DNA of 64,000 nt from NCBI GenBank assembly GCA_022885665.1, contig JAGQDJ010000091.1, forward strand, positions 147,634 to 211,633, given 5' to 3'. Positions 25,390 through 37,976 of the stretch are shown here, piece by piece; positions within the stretch are counted from its first letter, which is position 1; each line of letters starts with the position of its first letter. Source of the stretch: Triops longicaudatus (Eukaryota; Arthropoda; Branchiopoda; Notostraca; Triopsidae). The translations under genes were made by a program, and so were the position numbers. The notes beneath the pieces were generated by a model, which was not told the origin of the DNA, ran no database searches, and saw only the letters and a program-made list of their open reading frames with translations.

Positions 25390-26172
25390 TTAACTTCCTG
25401 TTGTAGTTGCATTGCGGTTATCCGTCTGCGGAAATGAACGAGCATAGGGATACGGACTTAAACGATTATTGAGTTTGGCTAACGTGGGTCGGTTATTCCC
25501 CCCTGTTTGTAAAAGGATGAAACTACTTCGATTCTGGTCATCAGGCAAAACTGTAACAGCTTCGCCTTGGTAGGTAATTTCAGTGACCCACTTCGCTTGA
25601 TTCAAGTCCGTAATCTGGTCACTATTGCTAGAGGACCGTGGATCCTGGGCGCCACTTTCGGGATTTCCGTAAATGCGTACAACGCGTCCGCTGTTGTCCA
25701 CCTGAGTAAGCTGCTCTAAAGGAAAGCCCATTTCAGACAGCACGTCTTCGAGAACGCGTCGGTCTTGAGCATCTTTCACCACAGCATCCTTCTCAGTCAT
25801 GATCAAGTAGGAATCACCTGCATATTCGGGATCTTTGCTCAGTGGCGCATAGAGCGGAACTGAGGCGTACACTATCGTCTGCCCGTGTTGCAACAAAGCC
25901 ACTTGGGATTCCATAACTTGATAAATGTCATTCGTCTGACCGTCCACCGGTCCTGTCTTCCTATAAGCTAACAAATGAATGACGTCTGACACTTGGAGCA
26001 TGTTTCTTACCTAACGTACGATAAAGGTTTGTAACCCGGTATTGATTGTGCTTCACAACCGGTTGTCATAAATATCAACAATGAGAATGGCAAAAAGGCT
26101 TCTACAACTCTCTGCAAGAAACCACTTTTGTTAGTTAACTATTTTCCACGCGTACAATCTAATGATTACCAT
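25390..26172 (-). CDS. Uncharacterised secreted protein
   Basis: The ATG is the last codon of one exon (26172-26170; the exon probably continues upstream as leader). It joins 26111-26011 and 25960-25390 through introns of 58 and 50 nt, giving 224 residues in frame to TAA. The N-terminus MRVVEAFLPFSLLIFMTTG is a good signal peptide, followed by CEAQSIPGYKPL. The mature part has no cysteine pattern or domain I recognise; it includes VYASVPLYAPLSKDPEYAGD and ends RNATTTGS with a possible N-glycosylation site (NAT). The frame is far longer than chance and uses balanced codons, so the gene is probably real. Function unknown. A strong donor after 26359 on the same strand could belong to an upstream non-coding exon. 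Confidence 0.72.
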
Positions 26173-28736
26173 AGTGTCGAAGTTGAACTTTTGAAGCGCG
26201 CTCCTAAATAAAACCACTAGTAATAAGTTCGGGCCTTTTCGAAATCGTGAGAGTGAATGAATGGGTAAAAGGAACAGAGGGTTATATATGCAAGGTGCGT
26301 AGCCGAAGGGTTCTGTAGTAACAAATTTTGACTGGATGTTCCCCTAACCTTCACCAACTTACTTTAATCCGAAAATGCGGAAGTCAACTTTAGTTAACCT
26401 ATTGTCGGTACACGACGACGGCCTTGTAAGTCCATACTGAACGAGAAAGTAAGCATCGAGCTTCAGAAACCACCTGTAGTACCGCAATTGCAGGGCGCTG
26501 AAATGATCGGTGGCAATTTCGGCGGGGAAACTTTCAAAGGACATCAAGGTTGTAAAGAAGGCGCTAACGGCAGGCAATTACATTCTTGAATGAGATATTT
26601 AAAAAATGCTCAAAACAAAGGTGCTTTTCAGGTTTACTATGACTGTGCTATATTCTTGAAACGCGGAAACGGAAGCTGCGTAGCCTATACTTTGTGCTTT
26701 TTTTTTACCGACAACAAAACATGAAGGGAAACAGTTTTTCCTCTCGGATGAAATGCAAAGCACGTGTTAGGTAAAACACGTCTTGCCAGTGGTTTCGCTC
26801 TGCCTCTCGTCATGTAAATGAGTCTTTTTCCCTCCCGAAAGGGGAGAAAAAATGCTCTTGACCCACTTTCAAGTACAGACAGAAAAGTAAAAAAGAGCCT
26901 TACGACTTCACCATAACAAAAAACGGTAACTGCGTTAATCCTCTTTACTCGGAGTAGCCTACTGACTTAGATTACCGAAGGTTTGTAGTTTTACGAAACT
27001 AACATTAGGCATACCTTTGCCTCGAAATGATTTTCGAGCGTAGAAATAAATTTTTCGGAACAGTGGTCATCTTACCAAAATAGACAGTCATGTGGCCCAT
27101 TTTTTCTAAACCTATCCAAAAATTGGTCGAGAATTGCAGAGTGACTATCGTCTCTTTTCTTCATTGGTAGCTCCGCCTTAAGTCTTAAAAAAATACATTG
27201 TCAACTAGGGTTATTCTAAACTAAAAAGCGCTCTTATTTCGATTTTCTCGTCCATTTCGGCTAATTTCTGAACTAAAAGAAAAAATAGTTGAAGACTTAT
27301 AGAACATGATGCAGAATCGAATTATCTACATATGAAGTTTTTAATTCCGTAGTCGCATGCATGAGTATTTAATTTTTAACTTACGCGTTCGGAATAACCC
27401 AGAATAGGCATAACAGTGAACGCGAGCGAGAAATTGCGCGACAGAAAATCTGAAATAACATTTTTGAGCAAATATTCTTTGTTGTTATTAGTGAAGATCA
27501 GCTGAATGCAACTAACCATATTTCGATGACTTCGTGTTTGGAGAAAAAATATGAATGAAAAGAAAACGTCAGAAAAAGAGGAATAAAAGCCGTAAAACTT
27601 ATATTTCAAGCTCTTTGCACTTTCTACGATCTCTAATGCTTCTTTAGCCTTGTCTTTCCATAGTACATTTAACTTTGGGGGAGATTTTGGTTTCTGAGTT
27701 GAGTTTTCATGCTATTTTTCATCACACGTTACGTTTTTCCTGTCCGCCACGCGTTTCCCTTCCAAAAACCTAAAATACTGCTATAACACTGGAAAAGTGT
27801 CGTATTTTACTGGGTAACTTTGAGCCTCGAATTAGTTTAGAAACGCAAGTCCTTAGCTGTGTTTTTATTTAGATGGGAGAAAGACTAGTCAATGTGTCAT
27901 CTTCTGGAGGCAACAGAGCCACTACCTGTCAGTGTTACCTTTATAACTGTCACCTTTTGGTAGTAAAAGTTCGATGGCACTGAAAATAAATTCCAAAAAG
28001 TTTTTAACTTTCAAATTCTTGTTGCAAGGAAGTGAGTAAAAAGCTACGTTTTAGTATCCTAAGAAGGGCTGTAAATCGCTGAATCCGGAAACGCCCAACT
28101 TGTTGTGTTGAGTGGTTGAGGAGCAGCGGGCAGTAGAAAGCCTTCAATTTTGCATTAAATTATTGAAATCACCCCATGTGTTCAGAATAACTCCAGTTGA
28201 CTGTAGCAAATTCTTTACAAAATGATTACAATGAAATAGTGTTGGTTAAAACAGCCATTTCTGCTACGCTTAGCTTACTCCTCCAATGAAGTCACCTCCG
28301 GAACGCCAAGGTTAATGTTCTGCAATGAAACGAAATAAGGCTGATCGAAAGCTTTCCGAATCTTACAGGGGCATTTTTGTAAAGTAGATCAATAGTGTGT
28401 GTAGACTCCTGGGGAATACTTTTTTCTGTAACTCAATTGACACTTAAGTTTCTGGATGACAGAAAGTTTTTACCTTTATGTCTAAGTTGTCTAGATAGAA
28501 TGCATCGTGTGAACATAACATGTAGAAAGAAAAGGTCGGTAAGATGACGTAATGCTTGTTGGGTGTTCGTGCCAACAAAAAGCAGCTTGGATGCCAAATT
28601 GGACGCTTTTCCACTACCATAAATGTAATATAGGTATTCATTGCTGTATTTGCAACCGATGGGTCATAAATCATTATAAAGATTTTAAGGTTATTCAAGG
28701 CATTAGAAAAAAACACACAGCGGAGTGCCAGCTCGC
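26173..28736. other. Intergenic region, nothing supported
   Basis: I see no supported gene. A minus-strand open frame of 72 codons (26577-26359) ends at a strong gtaagt donor and could be an upstream exon of the secreted-protein gene, but no acceptor pairing could be proved. Confidence 0.45.
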
Positions 28737-29805
28737 TTAATAATGATGCCAATGATCCGAGTAATCGTGATGATCGTGATGGCCCCCGTCTTCTCCATGG
28801 CCGTAATGCCCGTAATGGTCCCCTGCGCCTGAGAAGGAGTGTCCATGGGATTCGTCAGAGCCATCGTGGCCGTGGTCATCTTCATGTCCGTATTTTTCTC
28901 CATGTCCATAGATCTGTTTCTTGTAGCCCCCTCCTTTGCCAAAGTGTTCGTGCTCTTCATTGTACCGTTTATGACCGGTCGATCCGTGGTTTTTCTTCTC
29001 GTTACCTCCGTCGTACTTATCCCCTTCAAAATAACTGCCCTGGAAAAAGAGACACATCAATAGATAAAGGCATTAGGCGATAAGTTCTCTGGTTTATGAT
29101 GAAAAGTTAATGAGAATGGTCTTACTTTATCGTCTTTGCCTTTGTTGTATTTCTTCGATTCTTTGGTGTAATAGCCTTTACGGTAGCTGGTTTTCTTATC
29201 ACCCTTGCTACCATCGCTTCCGTGGGAGCTTTTGCCTCCGTGTTCGATTCCTTTGGCTTCATGAAAACTATCATGCTGGCTTTTGGCATGGTCGCCTTTG
29301 TTCTGTTTCGTATAATTTTCCTTATCTGCGTGTCCCTTCTTGCTTTTGTAATCAGCATGGATTACAGAGCTACCTTCGTCCTTTTTGCCGTTTTGCGATT
29401 GACCTTATAGAAGTAATTACTTTGAAGCATTCCAAGGAAACTTCAAGGGAAAAGTAGGTGTAAAAAAATCAATTTTAGTTACTTGAAGTTTGCACATAAG
29501 CCTTTGGTTTGTGGTACGTTGCAGAGCTTTCATGGTACTCTCGAGGTCCACTTCCCCACGAGTTCTTTTCTTCATAATGATTCACTACTTCTGATGGTGC
29601 AGATTTACCCCCAGCTTTGCTGCCTCCTCCCCCGCCAGAAAATCCTGCATAGAAATTATGTCCTTCTGCGGCCAAAACGAGTGGAATTACGACCAAGAAC
29701 GTTAAGCCCTAGTGAATGATGGAAGAAGTTTTGCGTTACTTACCAGTAAGCAGACATTTTTAAATATCTAAAGCTAAATAAATTAGATACCTGCCGAGAC
29801 AGCAT
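28737..29805 (-). CDS. Secreted His/Gly/Lys-rich protein
   Basis: Four exons (29805-29791, 29708-29483, 29403-29126, 29039-28737) give 273 residues. The start was chosen because MLSRQ at 29805 joins in phase 0 to GLTFLVVIPLVLAAEG, making a signal peptide; another ATG near 29757 leads to an immediate stop after splicing. The mature chain is low-complexity and strongly charged. The middle is rich in Lys, Gly, Ser and Asp (KKGHADKENY, SHGSDGSKGDKK). The last exon is dominated by His, Gly and Asp (YGHEDDHGHDG, HHDHHDYSDHWHHY). Such chains occur in arthropod cuticle or extracellular matrix proteins and can bind metal, but I cannot name a family. The gene lies about 0.4 kb downstream of the transcobalamin-like gene on the same strand. 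Confidence 0.8.
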
Positions 29806-30215
29806 TCTGTCGATGTCTAATACACTCAAATCTGCTTCAGTACTGAATCTAATCCTTGCTCGCTTCGGGGTCTTAAAGCAAATTGACTGGGATAAGGAAG
29901 TAGAGCATTGCAGAACGGGGTGAAAGTTACGTTGTTCGAATTGCACGACAATTTCGATGATAGCGTCGACATCACGTGCCACTTCACACCCGAGTGATCT
30001 CGGTCCAATGTAGATAGACCAGAACATACAAGGGGAAAACTGAGAAGAATGTGCAAACAATAAAGCAGACCACGCAGCGAAACCTTCTGTTTTGTATTAT
30101 ATTTATACATTTAGGGAAAACGTCCACGTTACAAAGCCTTTTCTTTCGAAGGAAAGTCAAATACATATGTGCGTGATCTTGACTTAGTGGCAATAATGAC
30201 AATGAGGAAAAGCGC
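29806..30215. other. Spacer between two minus-strand genes
   Basis: No gene is supported here. The short minus-strand open frames (30110-29740) are probably leader or flanking sequence of the downstream His-rich gene. Confidence 0.45.
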
Positions 30216-32022
30216 TTAGGAAACGACACGCCCAAATCGCAGAATGTACTTTTCTCCTTGGAGTGGCACGATTTTGTCTAAGCTTTGGCTATTGAGCTGA
30301 GCAGGACTGTTTTCATCGGCTTTCCGCATAACTTGCCAAAACCAATTGTTCTTCGTATCGTTGATGACACCATTCACGCCTGTCAAGATTGTTACACCAT
30401 TGTTGGAAGCAGTGGTGAACCTGGAAAGAAAAACAAGCAGAATATCCTCTTAGATCTCTACCAAATTAATAGCATGAATGAATTACTTGAAAGCACGAGG
30501 ATGTTTTTTGGATTCGTCGTTAAGGATTTGCAACAAGGAGCGGCCTGCAGGACCGGAAATATCGTTCTCCATTTCTCGTTGAGCATAAATTGTGTCATGC
30601 ATGCCGAGTCTCATGCGTACCAATCCATCACTGGGCTTTTTGTCCACAGGTTTAGCTAGAACACACGAAAGAATTACAAATATCAAATAGGAAAACAAAT
30701 CCGAGCACGGAAAAAGTACGGAAGGGATGGGTTAAATTATAGAAAACGATTAAGGCTCTTAGCGAAGGTTTAAAAGAAACGGAGAGAATTAGACAGGGCT
30801 CACTTACGCGGACAATTAATCTTCGGGATATCTAGAGCAGATCTGCCAATCAATGCCGGCAAGACCAAGGCGGTGACGTCGACATTGCCGAAGCTGCCAG
30901 CGGAATCCTGGTCGGCGAGCACATAAGACAAAGCCGTAGCAGGATTCACGTTCAGTTGGGTAGTAGTCAACGCGTTGGTTGCCTGGCGAAGGAAAAAAAC
31001 TATCAATCGCTTGCCTCTTTGTTTTTAAAAAACTCTATTGCACTTGTAAGGCCAAAGCTGTGGCAACTAGATGTCCGAAACTTCCATCTTTTTCTTGTTT
31101 TTCTTTCAAGAAAGCACTTTGGCGGGTCCGTAAACCTTGGAGAATAGCCATTTCGGGTTGGGATTGACGTAAGCAATGAACGGCCAATAGCGTCAAACTT
31201 GCGCCTTCCGCGCAATAGGGACAAGATCCGCTGGTCGTCAACTTCAATTCAGTATTAATCCGATTGACGGCTTTTTCTGGGACTTTCTCTCCCGCACTAC
31301 ACAAGGTTAAGATCGACACTATCACTTGAGCCACGTTCCTGTCAGGCGAAGAAAGGAATAAGATTAGATACTCGCATTAATTAATGAATTCTTCATTAAC
31401 GCTTAAGGTCATTATTTACTTCGTTCCGGTGCCGGAAGGGATGTTGTCGAGTTTGTTGCGAAGCATTGAAACTAAATTAATGCCGTGATATTTCCGAGGA
31501 TTCTGGCAAGTAGCCATGATAGCTTGGACAGCCTCTGCACCTTCTTCTGCTGTACCTTCCGTCATGTTCTTGGTTCTTTATGCAAATTCGAACAAAATGT
31601 TCAGTTCAAGGAAACTTTTGAGTGAAACATGCCAACAAGCAAACCCTAAGTAGGATCCTTTTACCTGATGAGCATGGCAAGTATTTCTTTGTTCATTTCC
31701 TGGAGTGAGTTGCTATGATCATCTTTATGGATCCAGTTGGAATCCAAAAGTTGCAATGCTGTCACAATCCGAGCGGCTGTAGTGCCTTTCCAAGTTCCAT
31801 CACGACGTCTTTCTTTAGCAAGCCATGCTGCTGCCTTATTCCTAGCTTGTTCAGCTTGAGTTATGTCAACTGTTCAGAGAAGTAAAGAAATATATTACAA
31901 TAGGCCAAAGAAGTCACTGAAACTTTTCGAATAACGAACAAAGACGCGTTACCTTGCGCATTTACGCACACTAGGCACAAAAGAAAAAAGATAGTTGGTA
32001 TAAACATGGTGACAAGCTTCAT
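30216..32022 (-). CDS. Secreted transcobalamin/intrinsic-factor-like protein (Drosophila CG3556 type)
   Basis: Seven exons (32022-31953, 31869-31665, 31575-31420, 31338-31044, 30982-30808, 30655-30487, 30420-30216) give 424 residues with all phases matching. A signal peptide (MFIPTIFFLLCLVCVNAQ region) is followed by an all-helical body resembling the alpha/alpha toroid of cobalamin carriers and prenyltransferase-like folds, with repeats such as AAAWLAKERRRDGTWKGTTA and KEKQEKDGSFGHLVATALAL. The C-terminal about 120 residues look like the small beta domain (DUF4430 type), including NNWFWQVMRKADENSPA. Arthropod members are usually annotated as uncharacterised or gastric-intrinsic-factor-like; cobalamin binding has not been shown for them generally. 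The assignment to the family is good; the ligand is unknown. Confidence 0.82.
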
Positions 32023-32310
32023 GCAGCAAAACTATGAAAACAACACAAAACTCCGAGGTTTTATACGGTTTCTGAGACTACCTTGACCTTCATTGAAAGC
32101 TTCCAGAAGAACCTTGACCAGTAATCTCGTAACGCTTCTGCGGAAAGACTGTATTTCCCAATGGGCCTTACAAAGCAAACTTTGGAGTGTTTACACAAAC
32201 AAAAAACTTGTCGCAAATAATTAGCCAACGCTGGAAAACGAAAGTAGAATGGAAGAGGACTTGAGAAATTTGGCTAAAAAAGAAAGGGAGAGGGATAGTT
32301 CCTCCAACAT

Positions 32311-34639
32311 TTACGAGTTACGTTCATCCGTCGCGCAAGGACAAGAGAAAATTTGTTGTAAATTGGATTCGAAAGTGACGATTAATACAGCTACCATAAC
32401 GAAAGCGGCTCCACCTAGACTTGAAAGTCTTGGAATGTCGTTGAACAGAATCACCTAAATGAAAAATAAATGCGACAAAATAAATATCCTGCTTTTAAAC
32501 ACAGAAAGATAGTGTAGAACAAAACTCACTTGAAAGACATAAGCCAAGACGATATCCAAAGTACGCACTACAGCCACTACCGAAGGGGTTTGCCGTTTCA
32601 AGGACAATACGAGCAAAAGCTGGCCAGCTAAACCTGAAAAGATGAACAAATTGTTGGCGTTAAACCATTCCCATAGCAAATTTATTAACATTCAGTCTCA
32701 ATTTAGCGAACTCATTCCCGAGAAGTCCCCTTCTTGCTTATTGTCCGCTAGTTTAATAAAATAAAAAAATATTCTGTTTTATTTTCTCTATCACCTTCAT
32801 GTTTAATAATATACACGTAAAGTACGGTCCAAAACAACGCTCGGAAAAAAAAAATCCAGTGCGTGCGTGCAAGTTCGTGCAGTGCCGACAAAGAGTCCTT
32901 GGCGTTCGCTGTCTTTTCTAGACAACACTGCCTGGGCATACACGTGCCATTTGAACGCAAGTCAAGCCAAAGCGCAATTTTTTCATTGTACTGTGCTACC
33001 AATTAATCGGCTCGGTAAATTGTCGTTATTGTACCAAACTCCTTTAAACCGTTACGGCTATCTCGTTGTATGGTTTTATTACGGGCCTTGTTTCGTCTTT
33101 CGCGGACTTAGGGAGGTAGATGTCCTTCCGTCATAGTGAGGATTTGCGACACAAAAAGACACGGTACGCAATCACGCGTACAACTAGACTCCTTTGGTAA
33201 TTTACAAGAAATTGTGAGTTACCTGACAAACCAATGCCAGTGACGACACCCCATTCATAGGCATTTGCGGGTAAAGCGAAACTATTCGTGGCTGCTACAA
33301 CAATGGAGCTACTTAAGGCAGCCATGCAAGAATAAACCAGGAGAACCGTCGAATGATGCACGTCTTTCAGCTGCCGCGTAATGATGTAATTGATAGCCAT
33401 GCAGGATGTACTTAGCATCGCCGCAACCATACCGAAAGTATCCATGGCCGAACTTTCGTCATTTGGTTGCAAAAGCTCGCCATCCGACCAATCGGTTTCA
33501 TTTTTATAACTTCCATCGGGATGGCTATTATTGAAGCCGAGGTTATTCATCAGTTGGGGAATATTTGCCAGTACTGCTTGCAAAAGCGAAGTAATGACGC
33601 TCATATCGTTCGGGTTCGGCACAATGAGCAAGCTCAAGTTCTGCTTTTGAGCTGCAGATGACAGATTTTCAAGTTCAGGTGAAGAGACGTTGAACAATTT
33701 AAACTCAATGAAATCATTAGGCAGGATTGAAGGGTTAAGAGCCAAAGAATGCGTTTCAAGATCAAAATTAGAGGGAAATATAGCAGAAGGTCTCGAAATA
33801 AGAATAATTCCGGTGGTGAGTAGGAGTGTGGCAAGCAGTCGCCAAACTCCACAAGGTTCCTTGAAGATACAAGTGCTGAGAACGATAACGAGAATGGGAC
33901 TGGAAAAAATGATCGACGTCGCGTCACCCACCGCTAGGCGTGCATAAGCGATAAAGCAAAAGATCAGGACGCCGGAGCCCACAATGCCCAGAGAAAAGAG
34001 GAGGAGTCGATGTCCGCGAACTTGAAACGCATCTCTGCGATGGTAAATTGTGTACGGAGCTAGCAACAGGGCCTGCATACAAACTCTGACAAGCAAAACC
34101 ATCGTAGGGTCGATTCGGTTGACCAGCTTAATCCCTACAGACGAAATCGTGAATGCGGATCCCGCTAGAAAAGCCATCAAAATCCCCCAAAAATCTCCTT
34201 TCGGCCTCTTGGGCTTCTCGTCATCGTTTTGTACTTCCAGGATCTTCATCGGAGGTTTAGTGACATGTCCAGCATGTTCTCGAGGCTCGGATGTCTGCGA
34301 ATCATTGGGAGGTTGGGCTAGCAGCGTAGAGTAATTAACAGGCATAGAGCCTACTTTGGAAACCCCGTTAAGGTTGTCCTCATGCTCAGAATCGCTCGAG
34401 TCGGAGTTCTGGGTTGGTACAGATCCGTAGCTGTAACGTTGTACGGTTATTTGCGCAGCTCGTTTTACCAATTTTTCGCGAGTTAGACGGGCAGTTTGAT
34501 AGAAATCCGAGGCTGTTCTTATACATGGGTAAATCACACGTCTTTCTTCCCGGTTAGTTTTTCCACTTCCCTGCTCGTCGTTGCCGTTTATCTCATCCTT
34601 CACGTGGCGCTCTGCAAGATCTTTGTCCAGATCCTCCAT
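32311..34639 (-). CDS. SLC35G1-like: Drug/metabolite transporter, SLC35G1-like (EamA domains)
   Basis: Exons 34639-33223, 32633-32530 and 32454-32311 give 554 residues. The first about 150 residues are cytosolic, charged and Ser-rich (SSDSEHEDN). Then a first set of membrane helices begins at WGILMAFLAGSAFTISSVGI and runs through VGDATSIIFSSPILVIVLST, the EamA-domain signature of SLC35G proteins. Between the two helical sets lies an unusually long hydrophilic insert (about residues 280-400) with several possible N-glycosylation sites. The second EamA half starts at DTFGMVAAMLSTSCMAINYI and continues over both small exons, ending FSCPCATDERNS. The usual SLC35G1 is about 365 residues, so the tail and insert account for the extra length. 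The substrate is unknown. Confidence 0.85.
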
Positions 34640-34776
34640 CTACAGTTAAGGACATTACGTTACTTAATCAGCTTTGCTCTACTTTGTAAGACACAGAAAG
34701 CTTTGCATTTGTGATGAAAGGCTGGTACGTTGACCAACTTCAAAACTGAGAAGGCAAAGAAACATTTTACAAAACT

Positions 34777-37700
34777 TTACCAGTTCTGGAGCGAGATATT
34801 TGGCAAACATGGGTCCAATTCTATCAGAATTTTCTGGTTCACGGTCCCAAGCAGTCGCATTACCAGCGATACGTCTCGGTTAGGGGTGGACACGTTGTAG
34901 TTTCCAAACACCTATTCGAACCATCAACGCTTTACACGCACTCTTATTATATGATATCGATATTCTTGTACTTCACTAAGGAATAACTCGAGCTGTCGTT
35001 CGGCTAAACGCCGTCCTACACAGCCTCGCTTTCCGTGACCAAAGGGCAAAGACGCGTAAGAGTCTTTGACTCCTAGCAAGGCTGTCCTAGACTGTGGATG
35101 TCGAAACCAACGTTCTGGCCAAAACAGATGCGGATTATCGTGATACCTCTCGTCCCGGCCAGTTGTGTATAACGAGTAAAGAATTAGGGTCTAAAGGAAT
35201 CAAAGTCTTACACATTTTCTTTGGTACACAGCGCTTGAATAAACAACTTACGCCACGTGGGATAAGGTAGTTGTTCACGACAGTGTCTTCAGGTAGTACC
35301 CGAGTAAGAAACGTCGCGACGGGATAAAGTCGCATAGCTTCTTTGATTGCACCCCGTAGCAGCGAAGATTTTCTGGCGAGTAATTGCTCGCGTGTACGCT
35401 GTTGGATTTCTGGATGCGACGCCAAGAGATACAAAACCCACTGCGTGGTATGGGATGTCTAGACATAACGAGTAAGCTTATATATGCAAAAGACCTCGTT
35501 TAGTTAGTACAGTGTCCGCTGCAGCAAGGAAGAGATCCGTGAGAATCCTTATGACGTCCTCCTTCAGTACACCTTGGGCCAATAACTGACCTCCTACGCC
35601 CTCTCCAATTCGCAAATTCCGCTCAACGAAATCCGACGCTGCAAGAAAAAAGGCTTAAACTTAGAGAGCACCATCAATCAATATTATTATAGGACTATTT
35701 AGAACACGGAATTACTTCGGGGAGAAAGGCTGGTATCTGACAAGAGGGGAGATAGGTAATTAACAAAACAGTTGTTTGATTTAGAGAAGTACTCAAATCA
35801 GTGGCTTCAATATTTAACTATACCTACGATATACTACTATATACTATGATAAACGTTGTACTGCATACTAAAATAACATATGAAGTTTCGGGGAAAAACT
35901 TCGCGCATATGATTAAAGCGACTGCCCAAGTGGGACAAAACAAATATGTCTACAAGACATAAGATAAAATATGTCTGTACGACAGCTGCAAGATGTCTAG
36001 ATGTCGACAGACGTATAAAAGAGTATAAAAAAAATTAATAAGATGTTTAAAGACGTGTGTGCTACTAGAGTGAAATCCATTAGCTTTGAACGGTATCGAG
36101 TACGGAAATTCCTGATTAAACAGAAATTGAAAGGAAGACAAAAGAAAGAAAAGGATATGGGACAAAAATCTTAACTAATTGAACAATTGTGATATACGTT
36201 ATAACGTAGCACAGCTTACTATAAACTAACCACTATTTTCAGCTCTTGAGAGAAAGTAAGTTAAATTACCAATATCCAAAGCTCCGCTTGCAGCTTTGGC
36301 GAATTTGTTCCACACTGGTAACCGGAGGTTTGCGGCCCACACAGGAGAAACAATCGTCATTGCTGCACTGGTGGTGAAAATCGTATGCACGTGTTGAACA
36401 AACTCTTGTAATAAATGAAATTTTTGCGCATTTTTTCCCAAAGCAATCGCTACCAATCCTTCCAAAAAGTACGAGTATAACCGTTCTTCTACATCAGGCA
36501 CACTACGTGCTTTCCCCCATTCACTCGCATTTTTCTTCGCTATTGTAGACAGGACAGATTCCATCTCAGGACTACTGAGCAATGTTGGGGCTAAAATATG
36601 CCGAAACTTGGTCCATTCATCGCCTTGCCTGGGAGTGGAATACAATCAATGGAGTGGTTATTAATGACGCAGATTTTCCCTCAAGAATTCGTGTATAGTT
36701 CTAGAGTAGCACTAATACTAAAAAAATTCTTAAAAGGACATTTCGTTCGCCTATACCGCATATTCAGTTACATTTACGATCTCGCCGATAGAGGGTTCAA
36801 ACACTAACCCGAAGGCAAAATAAATGTCGAAAGTGGTCTAAACCTCAACTTCATTACGATGTACTAATACAGTGATCCCCCTTTACGTGGTCTCCTTTTA
36901 CGCGATTTCGTTTTTAAGCGGTCGAAAACTTAGGAACTTTTTGACAGAAATTAAATTAAACACGGCGCAGTAGCTCAAATCTACTTGCTTCCTTTCAACT
37001 GTGACTGTGGTTACTATGGCACAATAAAAATGGCACAAAATGCAATCCTGGTATGGTATTACAAAGTAATTGCACAAACATAACTTACATAAAGAACAGG
37101 CCTCTTTTGCGGCCATATTTTTCATTGTAGATGAGCCAAGGCTGGGGCAGCATTAAAATCGGATAAGGTCCTTCCTGCTGCAAAACTTGACGGTACAAGA
37201 CCGGGTCTGCTAGGAAGACAGCTTCCACGTGACCCAACCTCTCTTTAAACATGGGGCCTAATGCGGCATGGCGACGATGAATATGCAAATGAACCTGGCC
37301 TACCGAGCCTGACCACAACAATTCAAATGTGCTTGCTAACGGGAAACCGCTCGCACTGGGTAGATGAGAGAAAGGTAAAGGCATGTCGGCCGAACAACTG
37401 AGAAGGAATTTCGGGAGTGCAACATATTTTCGTTACTGTAAGTAAATTTCTACTTAGAACCCCAACGACGTCCGTCCTTCGGTGAATTCGGAATCAGTAA
37501 ACTTCTAACGGGAGACATCAAACTGAGAGTGTTTTTCCGGAGTGCATTACCAGACAGCTTCGTAGAAAATTGCGAGATAGAGATAAACCCATGTCTGAAA
37601 AAAATGTCGTGATTAACTAATCGCTTCCGGAATTAAAGTGTGCGTACCTGCAATGACTGATTGGGTAAATGTGAACAAATCCTCGAACTTGAAGGGTTTC

Positions 37701-37976
37701 GAAGGCTTCGCAGCTAGACAGTAATCTATGAAAGGGTTAGTGAGATTTTTGGCGCTCAGAAGATGGAAAAACATTTATGGAAGCCTGTGGATGCAACACA
37801 CACTCTACGACTAATAAGCTTTGCACGTTTACTTTTAATCCCTTTGGAAAAGGGATTTGTGCCTCCGTAGTACTTAAATAGCACTAGAAAAGTCAAGAGA
37901 GAAAAAGCAACTCAGCTTTCGCGTGTTTTTACCTGCTTGTGGAGAGCCTATGCATCCGGCCGCAAGTTCGCCACAT
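34777..37976 (-). CDS. Mitochondrial-clan cytochrome P450, most like CYP315 (shadow)
   Basis: Nine exons (37976-37933, 37725-37648, 37594-37454, 37397-37089, 36628-36270, 35638-35511, 35458-35252, 35190-34972, 34911-34777) give 539 residues. The N-terminus (MWRTCGRMHRLSTSRLL) is basic and Ser/Leu-rich, as in a mitochondrial import signal. The catalytic core shows a C-helix GDEWTKFR, an I-helix AAADTTSHTTQW, the K-helix ExxR in KEAMRLYP, FWPERW, and the haem loop FGHGKRGCVGRR with Cys at about residue 479. The motif RKRGLFFM before the C-helix and the loop pattern favour CYP315, the ecdysteroid 2-hydroxylase, over CYP302 or CYP314, but this is a judgement by eye. The segment between the J-helix and K-helix is about ten residues shorter than usual. 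A second ATG frame is open across the first three exons (see findings). Confidence 0.85.
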
